DNA from: CAVTPU01 sp963736695
GTDB taxonomy: Bacteria > Actinomycetota > Actinomycetes > Mycobacteriales > Micromonosporaceae
DNA length: 64,000 nucleotides
Reading direction: 5' to 3'
NCBI GenBank assembly: GCA_963736695.1
Contig: CAVTPU010000004.1
Location: 186,001 to 250,000 of the forward strand
Positions 51,385-59,820 of this stretch are shown here, piece after piece. The notes under the pieces are model-generated. The model ran no database searches, was not told where the DNA came from, and worked only from the letters and a program-made list of their open reading frames with translations. Position 1 is the first letter of the stretch. Each line of letters begins with the position of its first letter. A program made the translations under genes and the position numbers.

Positions 51385-52367
51385 CGAGTCTGGTGGGGTC
51401 GAGGGCCAGCGGGGATCGGTTGGCGCGGCTGCTCAATCTGGTGCCTTATCTGTTGGCCCGGCCGGGCATTCTCATCGCTGAGGCGGCGGAGGATCTCGGG
51501 GTCAGCGACAAGCAGTTGCGGGAGGACCTGGAACTGCTGTGGATGTGCGGTTTACCCGGTTATGGCCCGGGTGATCTCATCGATATGGCTTTCGACGGTG
51601 ACCGGGTCACGATCACCTATGACGCGGGCATCGACCGGCCGTTGCGGTTGACGCAGGACGAGGCGTTGGCGTTGGTGGTGGCGTTGCGCCTGCTGGCGCA
51701 GGTGCCGGGGCCGCACGATCGGGCGGCGGTCGACCGGGCCCTCGCCAAGATCGAGTCGGCGGCCGGGGACGCCGTGGCGGCCCTGCCGGTGCAGGTGCGT
51801 CTGCCGGACGGGGCCCAGGAGCGCACGTCGGAGATCCAGTCGGTGGTCGACCGGGGTCGGGCGATGCGGTTGACCTACTACACGGTGACCCGTGACGAGG
51901 TGAGCGAACGGATCGTCGACCCGATGCGGGTGCTGTTCGTCAGCGGGCACGACTACCTGGAGGCGTGGTGTCGGCGGGCCGAGGCGGTGCGGCTGTTCCG
52001 GTTGGACCGCATCGACTCCTACGCCGAGCTTGACGAGATGGCTGTGCCACCCGCGCGGGCGCGGCCGATGGACGTGTCGTCGGGGGTGTTCCCACCCCGC
52101 GACGATCTGCCGCTCGTGCGGTTGCGGGTGAGCCGGTGGGCTCGGTGGATCACCGAGTACTACCCCTGTGAAGAGGTCATCGAGTCCAGTCCCCAGTTCT
52201 GGACGGTGTCGCTGCGGGCGGCCGACCTGACGTGGGCGCGGCGCCTCGTGTTGGGGCTGGGCCCGGCGGTGACCGTGATCGACCCGCCGGAACTGGTGCG
52301 CATGGTGCGATCGGAGACCCTCGCCGCCCTCGCCCGCTATGGCCAGGACCCGCCCGACCCGGAGTAG
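51381..52367 (+). CDS. pafC: WYL-domain transcriptional regulator PafC
   Basis: 328 residues; start ATG in an ATGA overlap with pafB. HTH (DRLARLLNLVPYLLARPGILIAEAAEDLGV in part: LLNLVPYLLARPG), WYL-like core (MRLTYYTVTRDEVSERIVDPMRVLFVSGHDYLEAWC in part: RLTYYTVTRDEVSERIVDP) and WCX domain (RVSRWARWITEYYP). It acts as a PafBC heterodimer. The TAG stop also forms the first half of a TAGGGT hexamer for the next gene. Confidence 0.95.
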   Translation: MTSLVGSRASGDRLARLLNLVPYLLARPGILIAEAAEDLGVSDKQLREDLELLWMCGLPGYGPGDLIDMAFDGDRVTITYDAGIDRPLRLTQDEALALVVALRLLAQVPGPHDRAAVDRALAKIESAAGDAVAALPVQVRLPDGAQERTSEIQSVVDRGRAMRLTYYTVTRDEVSERIVDPMRVLFVSGHDYLEAWCRRAEAVRLFRLDRIDSYAELDEMAVPPARARPMDVSSGVFPPRDDLPLVRLRVSRWARWITEYYPCEEVIESSPQFWTVSLRAADLTWARRLVLGLGPAVTVIDPPELVRMVRSETLAALARYGQDPPDPE

Positions 52368-52370
52368 GGT
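52365..52370 (+). promoter_or_regulatory. -10-like TAGGGT overlapping the pafC stop codon
   Basis: TAGGGT includes the pafC TAG stop and ends 7 bases before the GTG at 52378. It is the second case in the window of a -10 hexamer built from a stop codon. Confidence 0.45.
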
Positions 52371-52377
52371 CTGACGG

Positions 52378-52638
52378 GTGTGGTGGATTGTCGCGGGCGT
52401 CATAGCGCTCGCCGTGGTGATAGCTGTCACGGCGGTCGCGTCGGTGGTGGGGCGGTTGCGCCCACTGGAACGGGCGTTGCGGCGACTGACGCTGCGCGCC
52501 GAGCAGGCGCAGGGCCTGCAGGCGAGCCTCGACGAGCTCCGCCAGCGCGTGGAGGCGGTCGCACCGGCCGCCCAGCAGGCCGCCGAACACGCGCAACGGG
52601 TGGGGGAGCAGGCGTCACACCTGCGAACTGTCCAATGA
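52378..52638 (+). CDS. Small membrane-anchored coiled-coil protein
   Basis: 86 residues from a GTG. One N-terminal membrane helix (WWIVAGVIALAVVIAVTAVASVV) is followed by a cytoplasmic helix with heptad-like Leu/Ala spacing (LERALRRLTLRAEQAQGLQASLDELRQRV in part: LRAEQAQGLQASLDELRQRV). It resembles the anchored helical proteins often found before tatA. The function is unknown. Confidence 0.7.
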   Translation: MWWIVAGVIALAVVIAVTAVASVVGRLRPLERALRRLTLRAEQAQGLQASLDELRQRVEAVAPAAQQAAEHAQRVGEQASHLRTVQ

Positions 52639-52739
52639 CCCCGGGCAAACGTAGGATGGGGACCCGAACAGCTCCACCCCCGGTCGGCCGCGCACAGTCG
52701 TGACCGACACCGGCGGCAAACGATAGTGAGGTGACCCCC

Positions 52740-53006
52740 ATGGGCGCGGTCCGGCCGTGGCACATCATCGTTCTCGCGGTGGTGTTGATCGTTCTTTTCG
52801 GGGCGAAACGCCTCCCCGACGCGGCCCGCTCACTCGGCCGTTCCCTGCGCATCATCAAGGCCGAGACCCGGGGCATGGCCGAAGACGACGTCAACGCCAA
52901 GGCCGAAGCCCAGTCCGGGCGCACCCCGCTGACGCCGCTCGCCGACGACCAGGCATCGCCGTTGGCCGGCGACGTGCAGACCGGTCAGCGCATCCGCGAA
53001 CACTGA
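52740..53006 (+). CDS. tatA: Twin-arginine translocase subunit TatA
   Basis: 88 residues. Classic TatA layout: one N-terminal membrane helix (PWHIIVLAVVLIVLFGAKRLP) with the FGxxxLP hinge, an amphipathic helix (DAARSLGRSLRIIKAET) and a charged, disordered tail. TatA oligomers form the translocation assembly. The ATG at 52740 is preferred over the in-frame GTG at 52731; GAGG lies upstream. A TAGGAT hexamer at 52652-52657 could start a short leader transcript. It is followed by tatC. Confidence 0.93.
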   Translation: MGAVRPWHIIVLAVVLIVLFGAKRLPDAARSLGRSLRIIKAETRGMAEDDVNAKAEAQSGRTPLTPLADDQASPLAGDVQTGQRIREH

Positions 53007-53021
53007 CGGGCGACCGCCACC

Positions 53022-53912
53022 GTGACCTCCGCCGCGAAGCGACGAAAACCCAGCGACTTCGAGCGTGCCGCCGACGGCTCGATGACTCTCGTCGAGCACA
53101 TCCGTGAGCTGCGCAAGCGACTGTTCCGCGCCTGCCTCGCCATCCTCGCCGGGGCCATCGCCGGTTTCTTCGTCGCGCCGCAGGTGCAGGAGATCCTCCA
53201 GGCCCCCTACTGCGACTTCTTCACCGGTGGCGTGCCGGGCGCGAAGTGCCCGTTCAACACGGGAACCCCGCTCGACCAGTTCATGCTCAACCTCAAACTC
53301 GCCCTCTACGGCGGGCTCATCCTCGCCGGCCCCGTGTGGCTCTATCAGCTGTGGGCCTTCATCGCCCCCGGCCTGCACAAACGGGAACGCCGTTACACCT
53401 ACGCCTTCGCGGCGATCGCGACCCCACTGTTCGCCGGCGGCTCCGCACTCGGCTACTACCTGGCCTCCCGGAGCATGGAGTTCTTCCTCGGGCTCAGCAA
53501 AGAGATCACCGTCACCACCGACCTCCTCGGCTATTTCGACTTCATCACCAGCGTGATGCTGCTCTTCGGCGCGGGCTTCGAGTTCCCGCTCATCGTCGCG
53601 ATGCTCAACGCCGCCGGCGTGGTGAGCGCGCGGCGGCTGCTCGGCTGGTGGCGCGTGGCCGTGTTCCTCATGTTCCTGTTCGCCGCGATCGTCACCCCCA
53701 CCCCCGACCCGTTCAACATGACCATCCTCGCCCTGTGCATGGCCGCGTTGTATTTCGTCGCCGTCGGATTCGCGTTCCTCAACGACCGTCGACGGGCCCG
53801 CCGCAGTGCCTACGCCGACCTGTCCGACGACGAAGTCTCGCCGTTGGAACCGGTCTCACCGGTCGACGGACCCAACTGGGGACAACCACACGACCCTGAC
53901 GAGCGGCGATGA
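53022..53912 (+). CDS. tatC: Twin-arginine translocase subunit TatC
   Basis: 296 residues from a GTG. Six membrane helices; motifs DGSMTLVEHIRELRKRLFRA (N-terminal Glu motif), LKLALYGGLILAGPVWLYQLWAFIAPGL (in part: PVWLYQLWAFIAPGL), FGAGFEFPLIVAMLN and the final AIVTPTPDPFNM. TatC binds twin-arginine signal peptides. It is followed directly by the lipid kinase gene (4-base overlap). Confidence 0.96.
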   Translation: MTSAAKRRKPSDFERAADGSMTLVEHIRELRKRLFRACLAILAGAIAGFFVAPQVQEILQAPYCDFFTGGVPGAKCPFNTGTPLDQFMLNLKLALYGGLILAGPVWLYQLWAFIAPGLHKRERRYTYAFAAIATPLFAGGSALGYYLASRSMEFFLGLSKEITVTTDLLGYFDFITSVMLLFGAGFEFPLIVAMLNAAGVVSARRLLGWWRVAVFLMFLFAAIVTPTPDPFNMTILALCMAALYFVAVGFAFLNDRRRARRSAYADLSDDEVSPLEPVSPVDGPNWGQPHDPDERR

Positions 53913-54841
53913 GCCCAGGACCGCCGGTCGCGGTCCTGCTCAACCCGACCGCCGGCCGACGACGCCACGGTGACCTCGGCCAGGCCGTGCTCGCCGCACT
54001 GCGCGCCGGCCTCGCCGAGGGCGGGGCCACAAACACCGACGACCTGGTACGCCCGATCGTGGCGCACACCGCCAGCGAAGCCGAACGGCGATGCCGCGAC
54101 GCCGTCGAGTCCGGTGTCGCCGCGATCATCGCAGTCGGCGGCGACGGCACCATGCACACCGCGCTGCAGGCCGTCGCCGGCACCAGCACCCCGTTGGGCA
54201 TCGTTCCGGCCGGCACCGGCAACGACTTCGCCGCCGAACTGGGCCTGCCGACCCGACCACTCGACGCCGCGCGCCGCATCGGCGCCGCGCTCGCCGCCGG
54301 GCGTACCCGGCTCGTCGACGTGGCCGAGATCGACGGACCCGGCGGATATCGACGGTGGTTCGGGGCGGTGCTCGCCGCCGGTTTCGATTCGATCGTCAAC
54401 GAACGGGCCAACGCGATGCGATGGCCCCGTGGGCGGTTGCGTTATGACCTGGCGACCTACGCCGAACTGGCCCGGCTGCGGCCACGCCACTATCGGCTGG
54501 TCGTCGACGGGACGCCCCGCGACGTCGACGCGGTGCTCGTCGCCGTCGGAAACACTGGATCCTACGGCGGGGGCATGCGCATCTGCCCGACGGCCGACCC
54601 GACCGACGGTCAACTCGACCTGGTCGTCGCCGGCCCGGTGTCGCGCGCGACCCTCGTGCGCATCAAACCCCAGGTCTATCGAGGCACCCACGTCACCCAC
54701 CCGCAGGTCCTCACCGTCCGGGCCGGCGAGCTGCGGATCGGGTGCGAAGAGCCGATCACGTGTTATGTCGACGGCGAGCGGGCGTGCCCGTTGCCGGTGA
54801 CCGTCACCGCCCGGGCCGGCGCGTTGACGCTGCTCGACTGA
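53909..54841 (+). CDS. Diacylglycerol kinase family lipid kinase
   Basis: 310 residues; ATG within an ATGA overlap with tatC. DAGK catalytic motifs: LLNPTAGRRRHGD (nucleotide loop), AVGGDGTMHTAL and GIVPAGTGNDFAAELGLP, then a beta-rich C-terminal domain with FDSIVNERANAMRWP. Members phosphorylate diacylglycerol, sphingosine or related lipids (YegS/DgkB-like). The exact lipid cannot be told. The arrangement tatA-tatC-lipid kinase-helY is common in actinobacteria. Confidence 0.9.
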   Translation: MSPGPPVAVLLNPTAGRRRHGDLGQAVLAALRAGLAEGGATNTDDLVRPIVAHTASEAERRCRDAVESGVAAIIAVGGDGTMHTALQAVAGTSTPLGIVPAGTGNDFAAELGLPTRPLDAARRIGAALAAGRTRLVDVAEIDGPGGYRRWFGAVLAAGFDSIVNERANAMRWPRGRLRYDLATYAELARLRPRHYRLVVDGTPRDVDAVLVAVGNTGSYGGGMRICPTADPTDGQLDLVVAGPVSRATLVRIKPQVYRGTHVTHPQVLTVRAGELRIGCEEPITCYVDGERACPLPVTVTARAGALTLLD

Positions 54842-54904
54842 CCTGCCGCGAATCCGGTCCGGGCCGAGTTCGCGGAAAACCGGTTGAGGAATGTCTTACC
54901 CACG

Positions 54905-55480
54905 ATGGACGATCGGCGGATGCCCGCCGCCGCTCGTTCTGTCGCCGATCTGACACAGCATCTCGCACGTGGGGGGCGGGTGAAGTATCTGTTCTTCTGG
55001 GGGCACAAAGCGGAACCCGGCGGCCGCATCGGCGCCGGATGCCTGAGTCAGTGGTGGTCGGCTCCGTTCACCGTCGACGGGGTCACCTTCGCCACCGCCG
55101 AGCACTACATGATGTGGCGCAAAGCGATGCTGTTCGACGACCCCGTTGTCGCCGAACGTATCGTTGCCGCCACCCACCCGAGCAAGGCCAAAGCGCTCGG
55201 CCGCACGGTGCGTGACTTCGATGAACAGATCTGGCGCGGCGCACGGTTCGACATTGTCGTCGCTGGGAGCACGGCGAAGTTCGGCCAGCATGGTGACCTG
55301 CGCGAATATCTGCTCGGCACGGGCAATCGGGTGCTCGTCGAGGCGAGCCCACGGGATCGGATCTGGGGCATCGGGATGGCTGCGAGCAATGAACACGCGG
55401 CCGTTCCGGTGAGGTGGCGGGGCCTGAACCTGCTCGGATTCGCGTTGATGGCCGCCCGTGCGACGCTCGCCGCGCGTTGA
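54905..55480 (+). CDS. NADAR (YbiA/RibX-like) domain protein
   Basis: 191 residues. The NADAR fold is recognisable from LFFWGHKAEPG, CLSQWWSAPFTVDGVTFATAEHYMMWRKAMLF (in part: TFATAEHYMMWRKA), HPSKAKALGR and LLGTGNRVLVEASPRDRIWGIGM (in part: DRIWGIGM). The family includes N-glycosidases acting on riboflavin intermediates or ADP-ribose conjugates; some members belong to phage-defence or DNA ADP-ribosylation systems. No partner is adjacent here. The open frame reaches TTG 54884; ATG 54905 is taken because no conserved sequence lies before it. Confidence 0.85.
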   Translation: MDDRRMPAAARSVADLTQHLARGGRVKYLFFWGHKAEPGGRIGAGCLSQWWSAPFTVDGVTFATAEHYMMWRKAMLFDDPVVAERIVAATHPSKAKALGRTVRDFDEQIWRGARFDIVVAGSTAKFGQHGDLREYLLGTGNRVLVEASPRDRIWGIGMAASNEHAAVPVRWRGLNLLGFALMAARATLAAR

Positions 55481-55531
55481 TCAATGAAGCTCGACCGACC
55501 GGGTGTCCATTGTGTTCGGCGGGGTCGCCGG

Positions 55532-56263
55532 TCAGCCGAGGGCGAGGCTGAGGGCTTCGGTGAGTCCGTTGACGCCGCCGGGCGTGGCGGGCGGCAGCAG
55601 CAGTGTGCGGCATCCGGCGGCCACCGCCGCAGCGTCGGCCAGGCTGTTGCCGACCATGAGGGTCGCCTCGGGGTCCACTCCCAGGTCGCGGCAGGCGTGC
55701 CAGAACATCGCCGGGTCGGGTTTGCAGCGGCCCAGTTCGCAGGAGAGTGCCCACCCGTCGATGAATGCGCCGATGCCGAATTCGTTGGCGAGTGGCCGCA
55801 GGTCGAATCCGGTGTCGCTGACCACGCCGACGGGGATCGCGGCGGCCCGCAGTGCCCGCAGGGTTATGGACGCGTCGGCATAGATCCGCCACCCGGAGGC
55901 GACGGTCTGCCGGTCATAGAGCGCCTCGGCGAAGCCGTCGATGTCGCACGTGACAGTCTCGGCGAGCCCGACGTAGGCGGCCCGGTGGGCGTGCGGATCG
56001 AGATTGCGGTCGGCGAAGAGTTCCGCCAGGTGTGGCGGCACCCGATCGGGTTTCGGGCCGCCTGGCCGGCCGGCCGTGACCAGCCGGTCGGCGAGCGCCG
56101 TGGCCTTCATCTGGTCGAGGTCGACGCCGCAGTCGGCGGCTGCGGCGCGAACCCAGTGCACGGGGTCCTCGACCTGCGCGATCGTGCCGTGGAAGGTGAA
56201 CAGCACCGCCGCTATGGGCCGACGTGAGGACGAATTGCCGACCGATGTGTTCACATCTGGCAC
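55532..56263 (-). CDS. HAD-like protein with the catalytic nucleophile replaced
   Basis: 244 codons from the GTG at 56263 (GTG 56254 is also possible). HAD-IA fold: motif I reads VLFTFHGTI, where the nucleophile Asp is Thr and the general acid Asp is His; motif II VVSDTGF, motif III GRCKPDPAMF (Lys) and motif IV MVGNSLADAA (first Asp replaced by Asn) remain visible. An all-helical cap lies between motifs I and II. Loss of the nucleophile suggests an inactive binding protein rather than a phosphatase. Divergent from helY. Confidence 0.83.
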   Translation of the reverse strand: MPDVNTSVGNSSSRRPIAAVLFTFHGTIAQVEDPVHWVRAAAADCGVDLDQMKATALADRLVTAGRPGGPKPDRVPPHLAELFADRNLDPHAHRAAYVGLAETVTCDIDGFAEALYDRQTVASGWRIYADASITLRALRAAAIPVGVVSDTGFDLRPLANEFGIGAFIDGWALSCELGRCKPDPAMFWHACRDLGVDPEATLMVGNSLADAAAVAAGCRTLLLPPATPGGVNGLTEALSLALG

Positions 56264-56304
56264 CCTACCGACCCGCCGGGACGCTGCGGCGGGCAGACTC
56301 CGGT

Positions 56305-56310
56305 TAGCCT
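56305..56310 (+). promoter_or_regulatory. -10-like TAGCCT, leaderless start of helY
   Basis: TAGCCT ends 7 bases before the helY ATG at 56318. Confidence 0.55.
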
Positions 56311-56317
56311 TGGTGTC

Positions 56318-59065
56318 ATGACCAGTCCGGCTGAACGGTATGTGGCCGCCCGACGCCGGGCCGAGCGAGAGTCGCGGCTGCCCGCGCTCGCCGAGTTCAT
56401 GGCGGAGCTCTCCTTTGACCTTGACCCTTTTCAGGTGCAGGCGTGTGGGGCCTTGGAGGGCGGCAGTGGTGTGTTGGTCTGCGCGCCGACTGGTGCCGGC
56501 AAGACTGTGGTGGGCGAGTTCGCGGTGCATTTGGCGCTCGCGCAGGGACGCAAGTGTTTCTATACGACGCCGATCAAGGCGTTGTCCAATCAGAAGTTCA
56601 ATGATCTGGTTGAGCGTTATGGCGCCGATCGGGTTGGGCTGCTCACCGGGGATAACGCGGTCAACGGCGACGCGCCGGTGGTGGTGATGACCACCGAGGT
56701 GCTGCGCAACATGCTTTACACCGGGTCGCCGGCGTTGCGTGACCTGGGCTATGTGGTGATGGATGAGGTGCATTTTCTCGCCGACCGGTTCCGTGGAGCC
56801 GTGTGGGAGGAGGTCATCATCCATCTGCCGGAGTCGGTGACGTTGGTGTCGTTGTCGGCGACCGTGTCCAATGCCGAGGAGTTCGCCGACTGGCTTGTGA
56901 CGGTGCGCGGCGAGACGCAGGTGGTGGTGAGCGAGGACCGGCCGGTGCCGTTGTGGCAGCACATGCTGGTTGGTCGGCGCATGTTCGATCTGTTTCACAA
57001 CGCGACGGCGGCCCGGATGCATGACGTGCATCCGGAGTTGTTGCGGCACACGCGGGAGGTGTCGCGGCGGCTCGACGCGGAGCGTCCGGCCCGGGGTCGG
57101 GGGCCTCGGCGGCGGCGACACGCCGGGCCGGTGCGGCCTGATGTCGTTGACCGGCTCGACCGTGAGGGGTTGTTGCCGGCGATCTTGTTCATCTTCAGTC
57201 GGGCGGGGTGCGACGCCGCGGTGCAGCAGTGCCTGCAGGCGGGTCTGCGGCTGACTGACCCGGAGGAACGCGCCGAGATTCGCCATGTCGTCGAGTCGCG
57301 CACCTCGCACATCGCTGGCGATGACCTGAGTGTGCTCGGTTATTGGGAATGGCTTGATGGTCTCGAGCGGGGTCTCGCCGCGCATCACGCGGGCATGCTG
57401 CCCGCGTTCAAGGAGGTCGTGGAGGAGCTGTTCGTTCGGGGCTTGGTCAAGGCGGTCTTCGCCACGGAGACTCTCGCGTTGGGCATCAACATGCCGGCGC
57501 GGTGTGTGGTGTTGGAACGGTTGGTGAAGTTCAACGGCGACGCTCACGTGGATCTGACGCCGGGGGAATACACCCAGCTCACTGGTCGGGCCGGTCGGCG
57601 GGGCATCGACGTGGAGGGGCACGCGGTGGTGGTGTGGTCGCCTGACGTCGACCCGCGGCACGTCGCGGGGCTCGCGTCGACGCGCACCTATCCGTTGCGG
57701 TCGAGTTTCCGTCCGTCCTACAACATGGCGGTCAATCTCGTCGGGTCGGTGGGCGCGCCGGCGGCCCGTGAGTTGTTGGAGTCGTCGTTCGCGCAGTTTC
57801 AGGCCGACCGGTCGGTTGTCGGGGTTGCCCGGCAGGTGCAACGCAACGAAGAGACCATGGCCGGGTACGCCGAAACGATGGCATGCCATGCCGGTGACTT
57901 TGGTGAATATTTCGCTATTCGCGCGGCGATCACTGACCGGGAGAAGTCGTTGTCCCGCGACAACGTCGCCGCACGGCGGGCCGCGACGATGGAGTCGCTG
58001 CGGCGGCTGCGTGTCGGTGACGTCATTCGGGTGCCGACCGGCCGGCGCAGCGGTCTGGCCGTGGTGCTCGATCCGGGGGTGGCCGCCACCCCTCGCGCGG
58101 TCGATGAGCCGCGTCCTCTTGTGCTCACCCAGGACCGGTGGGCGGGTCGTCTCGGCAGCACGGAGTTCACCGGTCCGGTCGAGGCGGTCGCGAGGATTCG
58201 GGTGCCGAAGAGTTTCAACCACCGGTCGCCGGCGCAACGCCGCGACCTCGCCACCACGCTGCGTCAGGTGGACGTCGACGACCGGGTCGGGGGTCGACGT
58301 CGGGCCGCCCGCGACGGTGCGGCCGACGACGCCGAGATCGCCCTGCTGCGCATCCAGTTGCGCCAACACCCGTGCCACCAGTGCCCCGACCGGGAAGAGC
58401 ACGCCCAGTGGGCGCAGCGACGGCACCGGTTGGAGCGCGACACGCAGTCGCTTCGGGCGAAGGTCGCGCACCGCACCAGTTCGTTGGCGCGCACCTTCGA
58501 CAAGGTTTGTTCGTTGCTGGAGGCGCGCGGTTATCTCGCCCGTGGTCACGTCACCGACTCGGGCCGCATGCTGTCACGCATCTGGACCGAGGCCGATCTG
58601 CTCGTCGCCGAGTGTCTGCGGCGTGACGTGTGGGCCGGTCTCGACCCGGCTGAGCTCGCCGCCGCCGTGTCGGTCGTCGTCTTCGAGTCGCGTCGGGAGA
58701 GCGACGAGCGTCTCGCCGTGCCCCGTGGCACGGTGGGGGACTCGATCGGTGAGACCCTCGCCATCTGGTCGGAGTTGGAGGCCGACGAGGCCGACCACGG
58801 CCTGCAGTTGACCCGCGAACCCGATCTGGGCTTCGCGTGGCCGATCTATCGGTGGACCCGGGGGGAGGATCTGACGAAGGTGCTCGCGAGCGGGGCCGAC
58901 GCGGAGATGCCCGCCGGTGACTTCGTTCGGTGGGCTCGACAGGTCGTCGACCTGCTCGGTCAGATCAGCGAGGCGGCCGCCTCGTCCCCAGAGCTCGCGG
59001 CGACGGCCCGTCAGGCGATGGGGTCGATCAGTCGCGGTGTGCTCGCCTATGGCGGCCTCGCGTGA
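56318..59065 (+). CDS. helY: Ski2-like DEAD/DEAH-box helicase HelY
   Basis: 915 residues. Helicase motifs: Q-like DPFQVQACGALEGG, I APTGAGKTVVGEF, Ia TTPIKALSNQKF, II DEVHF, III SATVSN, IV-like FIFSRAGCDAAV, V TETLALGINMPA and VI QLTGRAGRRGIDVEG. A DSHCT-type C-terminal domain follows (ESRRESDERLAVPRG region). A Cys pair in HPCHQCPDREEH could bind metal. It matches HelY of M. tuberculosis (Rv2092c), also downstream of tatC. It probably acts on RNA. Confidence 0.94.
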   Translation: MTSPAERYVAARRRAERESRLPALAEFMAELSFDLDPFQVQACGALEGGSGVLVCAPTGAGKTVVGEFAVHLALAQGRKCFYTTPIKALSNQKFNDLVERYGADRVGLLTGDNAVNGDAPVVVMTTEVLRNMLYTGSPALRDLGYVVMDEVHFLADRFRGAVWEEVIIHLPESVTLVSLSATVSNAEEFADWLVTVRGETQVVVSEDRPVPLWQHMLVGRRMFDLFHNATAARMHDVHPELLRHTREVSRRLDAERPARGRGPRRRRHAGPVRPDVVDRLDREGLLPAILFIFSRAGCDAAVQQCLQAGLRLTDPEERAEIRHVVESRTSHIAGDDLSVLGYWEWLDGLERGLAAHHAGMLPAFKEVVEELFVRGLVKAVFATETLALGINMPARCVVLERLVKFNGDAHVDLTPGEYTQLTGRAGRRGIDVEGHAVVVWSPDVDPRHVAGLASTRTYPLRSSFRPSYNMAVNLVGSVGAPAARELLESSFAQFQADRSVVGVARQVQRNEETMAGYAETMACHAGDFGEYFAIRAAITDREKSLSRDNVAARRAATMESLRRLRVGDVIRVPTGRRSGLAVVLDPGVAATPRAVDEPRPLVLTQDRWAGRLGSTEFTGPVEAVARIRVPKSFNHRSPAQRRDLATTLRQVDVDDRVGGRRRAARDGAADDAEIALLRIQLRQHPCHQCPDREEHAQWAQRRHRLERDTQSLRAKVAHRTSSLARTFDKVCSLLEARGYLARGHVTDSGRMLSRIWTEADLLVAECLRRDVWAGLDPAELAAAVSVVVFESRRESDERLAVPRGTVGDSIGETLAIWSELEADEADHGLQLTREPDLGFAWPIYRWTRGEDLTKVLASGADAEMPAGDFVRWARQVVDLLGQISEAAASSPELAATARQAMGSISRGVLAYGGLA

Positions 59066-59099
59066 GCGCCGTGCCGGCTCCGTCGTGCAGAATCAGCTG

Positions 59100-59801
59100 A
59101 TGCTGCACGTCTTCGACATGGATGGCACTCTGCTGCACGGCACCAGCGCCAACGAGGAGATCGCCCGGGAACTCGGCCGGTCGGCCGAAATCCAGACACT
59201 GGACGAGGCTCTCATCGGCGGTGAGATCAGTGCGCACGACTACGCCGCCGCCGTCTGCGACGTGCTCTATCACGACCTGACGGACGAGACGGTGCACGCC
59301 GTGTTTCACCGCTCGCCGTGGCTTCACGGCATGGCCGACGTGGTCGCTGACATCACTGCTCGGGGCGAGCGGTGCGCGGTGATCACGATGTCGCCGCTGT
59401 TCTTCGCCGACAAGCTGCGCGACGCGGGATTCGGCGACGTGCACGGCGCAGCCTTTCCCCAGTTGCCCATGGGAAAAGGGGCGTCGGTGGCGGGCATCCT
59501 CACCCGGGGAGACAAGGTTCGCATCACAGCGGAGTTGCTCACCCGATATGACTTGGATCATGACCGGTGCATCGCCTACGGAGACTCGGCGACGGACGTG
59601 CCGCTGTTTCGTTTTCTCCGAAAGACGGTCGCGGTGAACGCGACGCGGGAACTGTCCGAGCTGGCGACGGTCAGTCTGCGGGGAACCGACCTGTGGGCGA
59701 TCTATCAGGGGGCCCGTGCGACGTTCCAGTTGGATTCGGTCAGCCCGACGATTCGGCAGCGTCAGTCCACCGTGGACAGCCCAACGTCGGCGCCGATCTG
59801 A
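59100..59801 (+). CDS. HAD-IB family phosphatase (SerB-like)
   Basis: 233 residues. Motif I is HVFDMDGTLLHGTSANEE, motif II VITMSPLFFADKL (Ser/Thr position), motif III is a basic residue region near GDKVRITAELL, and motif IV YGDSATDVPLFRFL. The pattern is that of the phosphoserine phosphatase-like HAD-IB class. It follows helY by 34 bases. In-frame starts at 59049 and 59085 are possible; 59100 (MLHVFDMDG) begins at the domain. The substrate is unknown. Confidence 0.85.
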   Translation: MLHVFDMDGTLLHGTSANEEIARELGRSAEIQTLDEALIGGEISAHDYAAAVCDVLYHDLTDETVHAVFHRSPWLHGMADVVADITARGERCAVITMSPLFFADKLRDAGFGDVHGAAFPQLPMGKGASVAGILTRGDKVRITAELLTRYDLDHDRCIAYGDSATDVPLFRFLRKTVAVNATRELSELATVSLRGTDLWAIYQGARATFQLDSVSPTIRQRQSTVDSPTSAPI

Positions 59802-59820
59802 GTCACCGGGGCGGACGGCG

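Noticed and set aside
54884..54905. TTG start for the NADAR protein
   Set aside because: The seven added codons show no conservation and no suitable ribosome site stands before the TTG.
56264..58549. Long minus-strand extension of the HAD gene opposite helY
   Set aside because: It is antisense to a complete helicase. The HAD domain begins only at about 56254-56263.
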